From contig NCEB01000002.1 of NCBI GenBank assembly GCA_002280475.1, positions 62,001 through 126,000 of the forward strand: a DNA stretch of 64,000 nucleotides, read 5' to 3'. Position 1 is the first letter of the stretch. Each line of letters starts with the position of its first letter. The DNA comes from Brevundimonas subvibrioides (lineage in GTDB: Bacteria; Pseudomonadota; Alphaproteobacteria; Caulobacterales; Caulobacteraceae). Below are positions 57,401 to 64,000 of the stretch, piece by piece. Below the pieces are notes generated by a model. It was not told the DNA's origin, made no database searches, and worked only from the letters and a program-made list of their open reading frames with translations. The translations under genes and the position numbers were made by a program.

Positions 57401-57958
57401 ATGGCCGCAATGCTGACGCGAGACGAACTGGCCGGCGCGCTGGTCCAGGCCGGACAGGGCGATCGATCCGCCTTTCGCATCGTTTATGAGGCGACGTCGG
57501 CGAAGCTATTGGGCGTGTGCCTGCGTATCTTGCCTGACCGACAAACCGCCGAGGACGTCTTGCAGGACACCTATCTGACCGTATGGAGAAAGGCCGAAAG
57601 TTTCGACCCTTCGCGCGCCAGCCCCATTACCTGGCTGGTGACGATCGCGCGCAATCGTTCGATCGACCGCTTGCGCTCCGCCGCGCCGATGCGCCGGGCC
57701 GTCCCGGTCGAGGACGCTCATGATCTGGCCGATGACGCCGCCCTGGCGTCCGAAACGATCGAGCAGGCGGACGAGGTCGGACGGCTGAACACTTGCCTGG
57801 AGCAGCTTGAGGACAAGGCGCGTGGCGTCATTCGCACCGCCTTCCTGGAAGGGGTGACCTACGACGCCCTGGCCCAGCGCGAGAACGTGCCGCTGGGCAC
57901 GATGAAGAGCTGGATTCGCCGGGGGCTGATGAGGCTGAGGAGCTGCCTCGAAACATGA
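57401..57958 (+). CDS. ECF RNA polymerase sigma factor (SigK-like)
   Basis: A 185-residue group IV sigma factor. Region 2 spans about 25-95 (RQTAEDVLQDTYLTVWRKAE, then SPITWLVTIARNRSIDRLRS) and region 4 about 125-180 (GVTYDALAQRENVPLGTMKS, WIRRGLMRLRS). Coupling to a downstream RskA-type anti-sigma by a 4-bp overlap places it in the SigK/RskA group. Regulon unknown. Confidence 0.93.
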   Translation: MAAMLTRDELAGALVQAGQGDRSAFRIVYEATSAKLLGVCLRILPDRQTAEDVLQDTYLTVWRKAESFDPSRASPITWLVTIARNRSIDRLRSAAPMRRAVPVEDAHDLADDAALASETIEQADEVGRLNTCLEQLEDKARGVIRTAFLEGVTYDALAQRENVPLGTMKSWIRRGLMRLRSCLET

Positions 57959-58686
57959 CCGATCCCACCACCGACGACCCCGGCCCCGACGACGCCCGTG
58001 CCTTGGCCGGCGAACTGGCCCTGAGGGTCCTGTCCCCGGACGAGGAGCGCGCGGCCCGCGCCCGTGAGCGTTCCGATCCCGCCTTCGCCGCCGAAGTCGA
58101 GGCGTGGAACACCCATCTCGCCGCCTTCGCCGCCGAGGTGCGCGGCGTCGAGCCCTCGCCCCTGGTCTGGCCTCGCATTCAGGCGGCGATCGAGCCCGCC
58201 GCCAACGACAACGGCCGCCTGGGCTTCTGGCGCGGCTGGGCCATCGGCTCGACCGGTCTTCTGGCCGCCAGCCTGGTCGCGGTCGCCGTCCTGATCGCCC
58301 GTCCGGCCCCCGTTCCCGAGCCTGCGCCTGCGCCCGCCGGCGGCATCACCCGCGTGGCGACCCTGACCCTGTCCGAGGGCGGGGCACCCGCGGTGACCAT
58401 CGCCTACGACACCGTGACCGGAAACCTGTTCATCGCACCGACGACCGCGATCGCGGCCTCGGCGGGCGTGCCGCACCTGTGGCTGGTCCGGCCCGAGGGT
58501 GGCGTCCAGCTGATCGGGGCGATCGACGGGGCCGAGGCCTCGCGCCGTACCCTGTCCGAGGCGCTCAGCGGACAGGCGGGCACGGCCACGGCCGTCGCCA
58601 TCTCGCTCGAGGCACCGGGCACGACACCGCCGCCGACCGAGCCCCAGGGTCCGGTCGTGGCGTCGGGCGAACTTCAGCAACTCTGA
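57955..58686 (+). CDS. Anti-sigma factor, RskA family
   Basis: A 243-residue single-pass membrane protein. The cytoplasmic N-terminal part (1-92) should bind the sigma factor; it lacks the HxxxCxxC zinc motif. A transmembrane helix is at about 94-116, and the periplasmic RskA_C domain (GITRVATLTLSEGGAPAVTI, PHLWLVRPEGGVQLIGAI) follows. Release of the sigma by regulated proteolysis is the known mechanism for this family. Confidence 0.9.
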   Translation: MTDPTTDDPGPDDARALAGELALRVLSPDEERAARARERSDPAFAAEVEAWNTHLAAFAAEVRGVEPSPLVWPRIQAAIEPAANDNGRLGFWRGWAIGSTGLLAASLVAVAVLIARPAPVPEPAPAPAGGITRVATLTLSEGGAPAVTIAYDTVTGNLFIAPTTAIAASAGVPHLWLVRPEGGVQLIGAIDGAEASRRTLSEALSGQAGTATAVAISLEAPGTTPPPTEPQGPVVASGELQQL

Positions 58687-58782
58687 CCGCATCCGGCGGC
58701 GGCGCGCCCTCGTAGCTGCCTCTGACCGGCTCGTTCGACGTCGCTTCGTGGCGTCGGGGTCCTGACAGCCGCGCGCCGGTCC

Positions 58783-58820
58783 GCGGGGAGGCCTCCCAGC
58801 CCTTCCAACGGCCTCCCCGC
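58783..58820 (+). terminator. Hairpin after the anti-sigma gene
   Basis: An 11-bp perfect stem GCGGGGAGGCC / GGCCTCCCCGC with a 16-base loop. The remaining gap to 58960 contains an unusually A/T-rich patch (58851-58876, AAAAAAACCCTTATAAATCA) that may hold the promoter of the next unit. Confidence 0.65.
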
Positions 58821-58960
58821 ATCCCCATTTCCCGCCAATCATCCGAACTCGGGCAAAAAAACCCTTATAAATCAAGCGATGTCTCGAACGAGACGCCCTG
58901 AATGCGCCCGCATTCGTGGCTCCCACAGACTGGTCTCCGGCCTTAACGCGGAGATCGAAC

Positions 58961-60433
58961 ATGCCATCCAGCCACAGCGCGCGCCTGACCCTGCCCTATG
59001 TCGCGGCGGGTCAGCTGCAGAAACACGTCACGGTCAACGAGGCCCTGGCCCGCCTCGACGCCCTGACCCAGACGGCGGTCCTCAGCCGCACCACGACGGT
59101 CCAGCCGGATGATCCGGACGATCCGAACGCGGTTCAGCAGGGTGATCTCTACATCCTGCCCCCCGGCGCGACCGGGTCGGCGTGGGGCGGCTGGAGCGCG
59201 GGCGACCTGGTCCGGGCCGAGAGCGGCGGTTGGGTGCGCGTGCCCGTGCCGGTCGGCACGGTCGCTATGGTGCGCGACCGCGAGGAACTGGTCGTGCGCG
59301 AGCCGGGAGGATGGAACCCGATCCTCCGTCGGGGCCAGCACCAGAATCTGACCCGGCTGGGCCTGAACACCGAGGCCGACGCCACCAATCCCTTCGCCGC
59401 CAAGATCAACAAGGCGCTCTGGACCGCCCGGCCCGAGGCCGACGGCGGCGACGGCGACCTGCGGATCACCCTGAACAAGGACACACCGACCGACGTGCTG
59501 TCGCTGCTGTTCCAGAGCGGCTACGGCGGTCGCGCCGAGTTCGGCCTGATCGGCGACGACGACCTGGTGCTGAAGGTCTCGAACGACGGCGCGACCTGGC
59601 GCGAGGCCTTTCGCATCGACGGCGACGACGGCCGCGTGGCCTTCCCGCGCGGCGCCGGTCGGGTCGAGGTGGTCCTGCTGACGGCGGGGGGCGGCTGGAC
59701 CCCGCCGGACTGGGCGCGAACCCTGGCGGTCACGGCCGTCGGTGGCGGCGGGGGTGGAGGAGAGGGCGGTGCCGGGGCCAGCGGCCTGCGTCCTGGCGGC
59801 GGCGGTGGCGGCGGCGGGGGCCTGTCGACCGCCCTGTGGCGTACCGTCGACTTGCCCGGAGCCTTGACGGTGGGCCTCGGCGCGGGCGGCGCGGCCGGGG
59901 CGGCGGGTGGCGACACCACGATCGTCAGCGCCGGCGCGACCCTGTTGACCGCGCGCGGCGGCGCGGCAGGTCAGCACGGAACCACCGGCGGCGCGGGCGG
60001 TGCCGGAGGCGCGGGGCTGTTCGGTGGCAATCCGGGCGGCATGACTTCGGCCACGGCGGAGGGCGATCCGGGCACGTCTGGCCTTGCCCCGGCCGCTCCG
60101 GGTGGCGGCGGCGCGGGCGGATCGCTCGACGCGGCCGGCACGGCCTGGGACGGCGGCGACGGCGGGACGGGCGGCCTCCTGGCCTGTCCGGCACCCGGTG
60201 GCGCGGGCGGCGCGGCCTCCGTCGGCGCGACTGGCGCGGCCCCGCCTGTCCCGGTCTCGATCAGCGGTGGCGGCGGTGGCGGTGGCGCGGCCTCTGCGTC
60301 CGGCGCGGGCTTCGCGGGCGGCGCAGGGGGGACCCACGGGGCCGGCGGCGGTGGCGGCGGGGCCGGTGTTTCGAGTGGCGGCTCAGGCGGCGCAGGCACC
60401 TCCGGCTGCGTCCTGATCCTGGTGCAGGGATGA
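58961..60433 (+). CDS. DUF2793 glycine-rich phage-tail-like protein
   Basis: A 490-residue protein. Residues 1-170 form a DUF2793 domain (SARLTLPYVAAGQLQKHVTV at the start, GDLYILPPGATGSAWGGWSA in the middle), found in tail-associated proteins of phages and gene transfer agents. Residues 170-240 look like a beta-rich linker; 260-480 are a long glycine-rich region built of GGAGG/GGGG segments, followed by a short hydrophobic end CVLILVQG. GGAG lies before the ATG. It leads a six-gene overlapping unit. A role as tail fibre or receptor-binding protein is inferred. Confidence 0.85.
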   Translation: MPSSHSARLTLPYVAAGQLQKHVTVNEALARLDALTQTAVLSRTTTVQPDDPDDPNAVQQGDLYILPPGATGSAWGGWSAGDLVRAESGGWVRVPVPVGTVAMVRDREELVVREPGGWNPILRRGQHQNLTRLGLNTEADATNPFAAKINKALWTARPEADGGDGDLRITLNKDTPTDVLSLLFQSGYGGRAEFGLIGDDDLVLKVSNDGATWREAFRIDGDDGRVAFPRGAGRVEVVLLTAGGGWTPPDWARTLAVTAVGGGGGGGEGGAGASGLRPGGGGGGGGGLSTALWRTVDLPGALTVGLGAGGAAGAAGGDTTIVSAGATLLTARGGAAGQHGTTGGAGGAGGAGLFGGNPGGMTSATAEGDPGTSGLAPAAPGGGGAGGSLDAAGTAWDGGDGGTGGLLACPAPGGAGGAASVGATGAAPPVPVSISGGGGGGGAASASGAGFAGGAGGTHGAGGGGGGAGVSSGGSGGAGTSGCVLILVQG

Positions 60434-60603
60434 GGCCGCCGCTTCGCCGCCGTCGGCGGTTGATCTCGCCCGACGATCGTCTGCTGGAGCCCGAGGTGTG
60501 GGAGGTGCCGCGGCGCCTCTCGCACGACGAGGGCCTCGACCTCACCGGCGCCGACTGGCGCTCCACCCGCCCTGTGTTTTCACCGGAGATGGACCGTGAC
60601 TGA
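60430..60603 (+). CDS. Small 57-residue protein in the tail/lysis unit
   Basis: The ATG overlaps the stop of the DUF2793 gene (ATGA), and the end overlaps the next gene by 8 bp. The product starts MRPPLRRRRRLISPDDRLLE and ends SPEMDRD; a basic head is followed by an acidic, tryptophan-containing part. No family is recognised. The double overlap and fitting frame support that it is translated. Confidence 0.65.
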   Translation: MRPPLRRRRRLISPDDRLLEPEVWEVPRRLSHDEGLDLTGADWRSTRPVFSPEMDRD

Positions 60604-60865
60604 TCGCCCCCCGATCCCACCCCTGGCCGAGGCCCGCTGGCTGTGGCGACGCCTGTACGTCTTCCTGGCCAGCTTCGCCCTGTGGCGGCTTCTGGCCACG
60701 GCGGTCGACCGCACGGAGCCGAGCCAGCTGCCGCGCGTTGCCGCCGGCCTGATGGGGCTTCTGGCCCTGACGCTGGTCCTCTACCTCGTCGCGCCGACGG
60801 CCCAGCAGCTGGTGGCCCTGCTCGCCAATCTGCGCCTGCGTCTGGCCGAGGGAGGCGGCCGATGA
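60596..60865 (+). CDS. Two-helix membrane protein, holin-like
   Basis: An 89-residue protein starting at GTG with GGAGA upstream. It has two likely transmembrane helices (about 19-37 and 47-66) joined by VDRTEPSQLPR, and a basic C-terminus LRLRLAEGGGR. Size, two-helix topology and position directly before an endolysin-like gene fit a class II holin; the sequence itself is not diagnostic. It overlaps the peptidase gene by ATGA. Confidence 0.7.
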   Translation: MTDRPPIPPLAEARWLWRRLYVFLASFALWRLLATAVDRTEPSQLPRVAAGLMGLLALTLVLYLVAPTAQQLVALLANLRLRLAEGGGR

Positions 60866-61245
60866 GCTTTCGCTTCTCGACCCGGTCGCGCGCTCGCATG
60901 AAGGGGGTTCATCCGGCCTTGGTCGCGGTGCTGGAGAGCGCGATCACGCGCTCGCCCGTCGACTTCATGATCACCGAGGGTCTGCGGACGCCCGCCCGTC
61001 AGGCGGCCCTGGTGCGTGCCGGGGCCAGCCATACACTGAAGTCCCCCCACCTCACCGGGCACGCGGTGGACGTCGCCGCCCTGGTCGAGGGAAAGGTGCG
61101 GTGGGACTGGCCCCTCTATCCCCGCATCGCCGAGACAGTGAAGACGGCTGCCAAAGAACAGGGCGTCGCCCTGATCTGGGGCGGCGACTGGCCGACCCTG
61201 CGCGACGGGCCGCATTTCGAGCTGGATCGGCGGGTGTTCCCATGA
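60862..61245 (+). CDS. M15-family peptidoglycan peptidase (endolysin-like)
   Basis: A 127-residue zinc peptidase of the M15 family, like the L-alanyl-D-glutamate endopeptidase of phage T5. The zinc and catalytic motif HxxGxAxD is at H63-D70 (SPHLTGHAVDVAAL) and the third ligand is H118 (GPHFEL). The protein has no signal peptide, so it needs a holin to reach the cell wall; a holin-like gene is immediately upstream. Full length for the family. Confidence 0.92.
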   Translation: MSFRFSTRSRARMKGVHPALVAVLESAITRSPVDFMITEGLRTPARQAALVRAGASHTLKSPHLTGHAVDVAALVEGKVRWDWPLYPRIAETVKTAAKEQGVALIWGGDWPTLRDGPHFELDRRVFP

Positions 61246-61688
61246 CCGCCGTCGCCATGTTGCGCGCGCTGACGCCTCTGGGTTGGCTCGCGGTCGGCCT
61301 CGTGGGCCTCGCGGTTGCCGCCCTCGTCCTGGGCGGTCTCGGCTTTCGCTGGGACCCTCTCGACCTGGCGCGGCGTCGCGCCGATCGCGCCGAGGCTTCG
61401 GCCTCCATTGCCCGGTCCGAAGCCCAGGTCCGTGCCGCAGAAGCCCAAGCCCAGGCGGGTCAGGTCGCCCGGCTGGACTCCGTCCTGGCCACCACCCGCC
61501 GTCTGGACGCCACCACCCATCGTTCCACCCTTCACGCGAGAGCCGCCAATGACGCCGACCTTCCCCTCGCGCCCGATCGTCTCGATCGCCTGCGCGCTCA
61601 TGACCGCGAACTGTGCCGCATCGCGCCCGGCCTCGGCGGTTGCGCCGCCGCGCCTGACCCTGCCGGAGACGGCGATCCGAGCCTGTGA
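61242..61688 (+). CDS. Inner-membrane spanin-like protein (Rz type)
   Basis: A 148-residue protein with one N-terminal transmembrane helix (about 14-33) and a long charged helix with coiled-coil character (about 40-100, RRRADRAEASASIARSEAQV). It is coupled by ATGA to the endolysin gene and contains the start of the outer spanin-like gene in another frame. This matches Rz proteins, which disrupt the outer membrane in the last step of lysis. Identity rests on topology and position. Confidence 0.75.
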   Translation: MTAVAMLRALTPLGWLAVGLVGLAVAALVLGGLGFRWDPLDLARRRADRAEASASIARSEAQVRAAEAQAQAGQVARLDSVLATTRRLDATTHRSTLHARAANDADLPLAPDRLDRLRAHDRELCRIAPGLGGCAAAPDPAGDGDPSL

Positions 61689-61845
61689 CCTGTACCGGAT
61701 TCCGGATGAGGCCGCGATCGCCGACCTCGAGATCGGCTATATGACGCGCGGGAGCCAGATCGCGGCCTGCGACGCCGCGCGACGGTTGGCGGTCGAAACC
61801 CTCATGGCCGAGCGTCTTGCACAGGACGCCGCGCGCCCCCGCTGA
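61549..61845 (+). CDS. Outer-membrane spanin-like lipoprotein (Rz1 type), overlapping Rz
   Basis: A 98-residue protein starting MTPTFPSRPIVSIACALMTA. A short hydrophobic N-terminus with cysteines near 15 and 22 looks like a lipoprotein signal, although neither cysteine has an ideal lipobox. A proline-containing region (SAVAPPRLTLPETA) and a helical tail follow. The gene starts inside the Rz-like gene in a different frame and extends beyond it, the layout known for Rz/Rz1 pairs. It ends 3 bp from the stop of the convergent large gene. Confidence 0.68.
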   Translation: MTPTFPSRPIVSIACALMTANCAASRPASAVAPPRLTLPETAIRACDLYRIPDEAAIADLEIGYMTRGSQIAACDAARRLAVETLMAERLAQDAARPR

Positions 61846-61848
61846 GCC

Positions 61849-64000
61849 TTAGCCCGTCAGTCGCGCCAGGGCGGCCTGGTAGTTGGAAATCTGGTTGGTC
61901 AGATAGGCCGGGACCGGGCCGTTCGCCGCGCTGGTCGTCGTCTCCGGGGCCAGGGCGCGATAGGCGTCGCGGATGGCCTTGAGCGCCCCCTGAATCTTCT
62001 CGCCGGCGGCCTTGATCGCGGTGTCGTCGTTCAGCGTCAGTCCCGACGGCAGGTTCAGGCCGAAGGTCCGCACGACGTCGTCGCCCGATGTCTGGCCGAT
62101 GAAGCCGGGCGACAGCCCCAGCCCCAGCAGGGCGTCTCGCCCCGTCTCGCCCGAGGTCAGCACGGCGCCGGTCACGCCGTCCTTGGCCGTGATGGACAGC
62201 CTCTGGTAGCCGCCGGTGGTCGTCGTCGTCTCGCCGTCCTTGCCGGTGACCGCCCCGCCTTCCGACGCCACCGTGACCTTCAGCCTGCCGTTGGAGGCGA
62301 TGCTGATCTTGCGCGCCAGCGTGGCCAGCGTGTCCTTGGCGTCGATCGTCACGGCCTGGGCCCGGCCGCCGTCCGCGGACGCTATGTAGAACCGGTCCCC
62401 GACCCGCAGAGAGGTCGCGTCGATCAGGCGTTTGGAGTCCGACTGGTCGATCTCGCCCTGGGGCAGGCCCAGCCGGTCCAGCACAGAGGCACCGCCCGTC
62501 GCGACCGCCAGGGTCAAGGGCTTGGCCTGATCGTTCTCGCCCGACCAGGTCCGCTCGTATTCCACAGCCCCCGTCAACGGATTGATCCGGGCCAGGAAGC
62601 CGCGCGTCGGATCCTCGGGTTTCGCGCCCTCGGGCCGATCCGCGATGCCCGTGATCCACACCTTGCCGTCGTGGACCTTGACGTCGGCCGCCGTGTCCTG
62701 GCCCGCGCCGCCATACCAGGTCAGCCGGTCCGATCCGGCCGCCGTCAGATCGGCGGACAGGGCGGCGGTGAAGATGTCGGTTCCACCGGAGTGGGCCACC
62801 GTTGTGGTGCCCGCCGCCAGTCCGCTGTCCCGGCTCGTGCCCGTCAGGATGACGCGTCCGTCCGCCACCGACACGCCTTCGATCGTGCCGGAGATCGGGC
62901 CCAGATCGCGCGTGGAGGCCAGGGTCGGGATGCCGACCGAATCCAGGGTGAAGCGCCGCACCACGGCCCGGCCGTCCTCGATCCCGGCTGTGTAGAGGTT
63001 CGAGCCATCGACGGTCACGGCGTCGACGCCGTCCTCGCCCGCGGTGCCGAACTGGCTCTGGCCCACGGCGGCCGAGACGATACCGGCTGTCGGATAGGGC
63101 TCGCCCGCCTTGAAGGCCTGGACATAGCCGTCCCACCCGCCGACCGAAGCGGCCCCCGGCACCGCTGATTTCGCGCGCCCGCCGATGTAGACGACGCCGT
63201 CGGGCCCAAAGGCCACGCTGGTCGCCTGGTCCTCGGCCCGGGCCCCGCGCCTCTGGGTCCACTGCTCCTCGCCGTCGCCGTTGAACACGGTGACGAAACT
63301 GTCGGCGACGGTGGCGAGGTCCCCGGTCTTGCCCGCGTCGGTCGTCTTGGTGTTGAGCGCGCCCGTCACCGATCCCGCGACGGCGACATTGCCGCTGGCG
63401 TCGATCGCGATGGCGTATCCGCTGGCCGTCGACGCCGCGCCCAGGGTCCGCGTGGCCACCAGTCGCCCGGCGGTGTCGTACTTCATCAGCGCCACGTCCT
63501 GGACGCCTTTGATCGGCTGGTGCTCGCCGCCGGAGGTGACGTCGGCCACCAGCCACAGAGACCCGTCCGGCCCCACGGCGCTGGCCCTGACGGCGGCGAG
63601 ACCCTCGGGCAGCTTCTCCTGTGACAGACGCCCGTCGACCCACTGGGTCTCGCCGACGTTGCCGCCGGTGGGGGCGGGGGCCGTGCCGCCGTCGGACTGG
63701 AACTTGAGCAGCTGGTTGACGCCGGCCGTGCCCGACCCTTGCACCACATAGACGGCGTCCGACCGGTCGGCGGCCGCGAACCCGACCGTCTCGGTGGATG
63801 TGCCCCGGATCGCCAGGGCCCAGCGGTCCGGGCCGGCCGGCAGGGTCACGGGCTTGCCGTTGACCTGGACCGTCCGGGCCTCGGCCTTGATCTGGTCGCG
63901 CCCGATCCGGGTCTGGAACCCGCCCGCCTCCAGCTTGCCGTTGATGTGGGTCAGGACCGCGTCCATCGTCCGGGGCGTCGCGCCCAGGTCGGCCAGATCG
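61849..64000 (-). CDS. Large repeat protein with flagellin-like C-terminus (5' end outside window)
   Basis: 717 codons are visible without a stop at the right edge, so the start is beyond it. The central part consists of beta-propeller-like repeats with SBBP flavour (PDGSLWLVADVTSG, DASGNVAVAGSVTGA, PDGVVYIGGRAKS, GKVWITGIADRP). The C-terminal 200 residues resemble a flagellin hook IN region (TLATLARKISIASNGRLKVT) and end LTNQISNYQAALARLTG, like flagellins or FliD/FlgK ends. It may correspond to the flagellar regulatory protein called FlaEY in Caulobacter, but I cannot confirm this. Confidence 0.8.
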   Translation of the reverse strand, partial: DLADLGATPRTMDAVLTHINGKLEAGGFQTRIGRDQIKAEARTVQVNGKPVTLPAGPDRWALAIRGTSTETVGFAAADRSDAVYVVQGSGTAGVNQLLKFQSDGGTAPAPTGGNVGETQWVDGRLSQEKLPEGLAAVRASAVGPDGSLWLVADVTSGGEHQPIKGVQDVALMKYDTAGRLVATRTLGAASTASGYAIAIDASGNVAVAGSVTGALNTKTTDAGKTGDLATVADSFVTVFNGDGEEQWTQRRGARAEDQATSVAFGPDGVVYIGGRAKSAVPGAASVGGWDGYVQAFKAGEPYPTAGIVSAAVGQSQFGTAGEDGVDAVTVDGSNLYTAGIEDGRAVVRRFTLDSVGIPTLASTRDLGPISGTIEGVSVADGRVILTGTSRDSGLAAGTTTVAHSGGTDIFTAALSADLTAAGSDRLTWYGGAGQDTAADVKVHDGKVWITGIADRPEGAKPEDPTRGFLARINPLTGAVEYERTWSGENDQAKPLTLAVATGGASVLDRLGLPQGEIDQSDSKRLIDATSLRVGDRFYIASADGGRAQAVTIDAKDTLATLARKISIASNGRLKVTVASEGGAVTGKDGETTTTTGGYQRLSITAKDGVTGAVLTSGETGRDALLGLGLSPGFIGQTSGDDVVRTFGLNLPSGLTLNDDTAIKAAGEKIQGALKAIRDAYRALAPETTTSAANGPVPAYLTNQISNYQAALARLTG

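Noticed and set aside
59740..60420. Repetitive GGC/GGT tract considered as tandem repeat or CRISPR
   Set aside because: It is the glycine-rich coding part of the DUF2793 gene; there are no regular direct repeats with unique spacers.

Overview
The window is high-GC DNA that reads as a chromosome segment of an alphaproteobacterium, most probably a Caulobacteraceae member close to Brevundimonas. This rests on gene content and style: a compact anoxygenic photosynthesis gene cluster, Caulobacterales-type housekeeping neighbours, GATGA/GTGA start-stop overlaps, and small palindromic repeats of the kind scattered in these genomes. No database search was possible. Species-level placement and all function names are read from motifs and gene order.

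Positions 1-31418 hold most of a photosynthesis gene cluster. On the minus strand lies bchF-N-B-H (bchH runs off the left edge). Then come the regulators ppaA and ppsR, the tail-synthesis block bchG / PucC-family transporter / bchP / small membrane protein, a lipoprotein cytochrome c, a DUF3422 membrane protein, bchI-bchD, bchO, the carotenoid genes crtC-crtD and divergent crtF, and finally the long transcription unit bchC-X-Y-Z-pufB-A-L-M, closed by a strong hairpin. Five perfect TGT-N12-ACA palindromes (PpsR/CrtJ-type operators) and one imperfect double site stand in front of bchF/ppaA, bchG, bchI, crtD/crtF and bchC, so the regulator encoded here probably governs most of the cluster. There is no pufC after pufM. 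The cytochrome c inside the cluster is the obvious candidate electron donor to the reaction centre. puhA, acsF, bchL, bchM, crtB, crtI and crtE are not in the window.

Two palindromic repeat elements sit in photosynthesis genes. A 129-bp element with perfect 30-bp arms is inserted in frame in bchH (43 codons). A 118-bp element of a different type lies at the 5' end of bchY. Three unlisted-size proteins also fall in the cluster: a 56-residue membrane protein antisense between bchD and bchO, a 63-residue one after bchO, and an 85-residue one after bchP. crtC has no usual start codon near its conserved N-terminus.

Positions 31419-58820 are ordinary chromosome: RhlE-type helicase, a PemK toxin pair behind a possibly structured leader, a carboxylesterase, malate synthase G, an AprI-like lipoprotein, an ABC ATPase with a permease-M1 peptidase fusion, pyruvate phosphate dikinase, a PanE-like reductase, an outer-membrane barrel protein, a KAS III enzyme, a KpsC-type capsule glycosyltransferase, a CitE-like lyase with an SDR, GNAT, DUF1285-Nudix-CCA, an EEP-family protein, DUF4112, and an ECF sigma / RskA anti-sigma pair.

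Positions 58961-61845 are a tightly overlapping six-gene unit: a DUF2793 glycine-rich tail-like protein, a 57-residue protein, a two-helix membrane protein (holin-like), an M15 endolysin-like peptidase, and an overlapping inner/outer spanin-like pair. It looks like a stand-alone phage or gene-transfer-agent tail-fibre and lysis module without other phage genes. The right edge carries a partial large minus-strand protein with a flagellin-like C-terminus.
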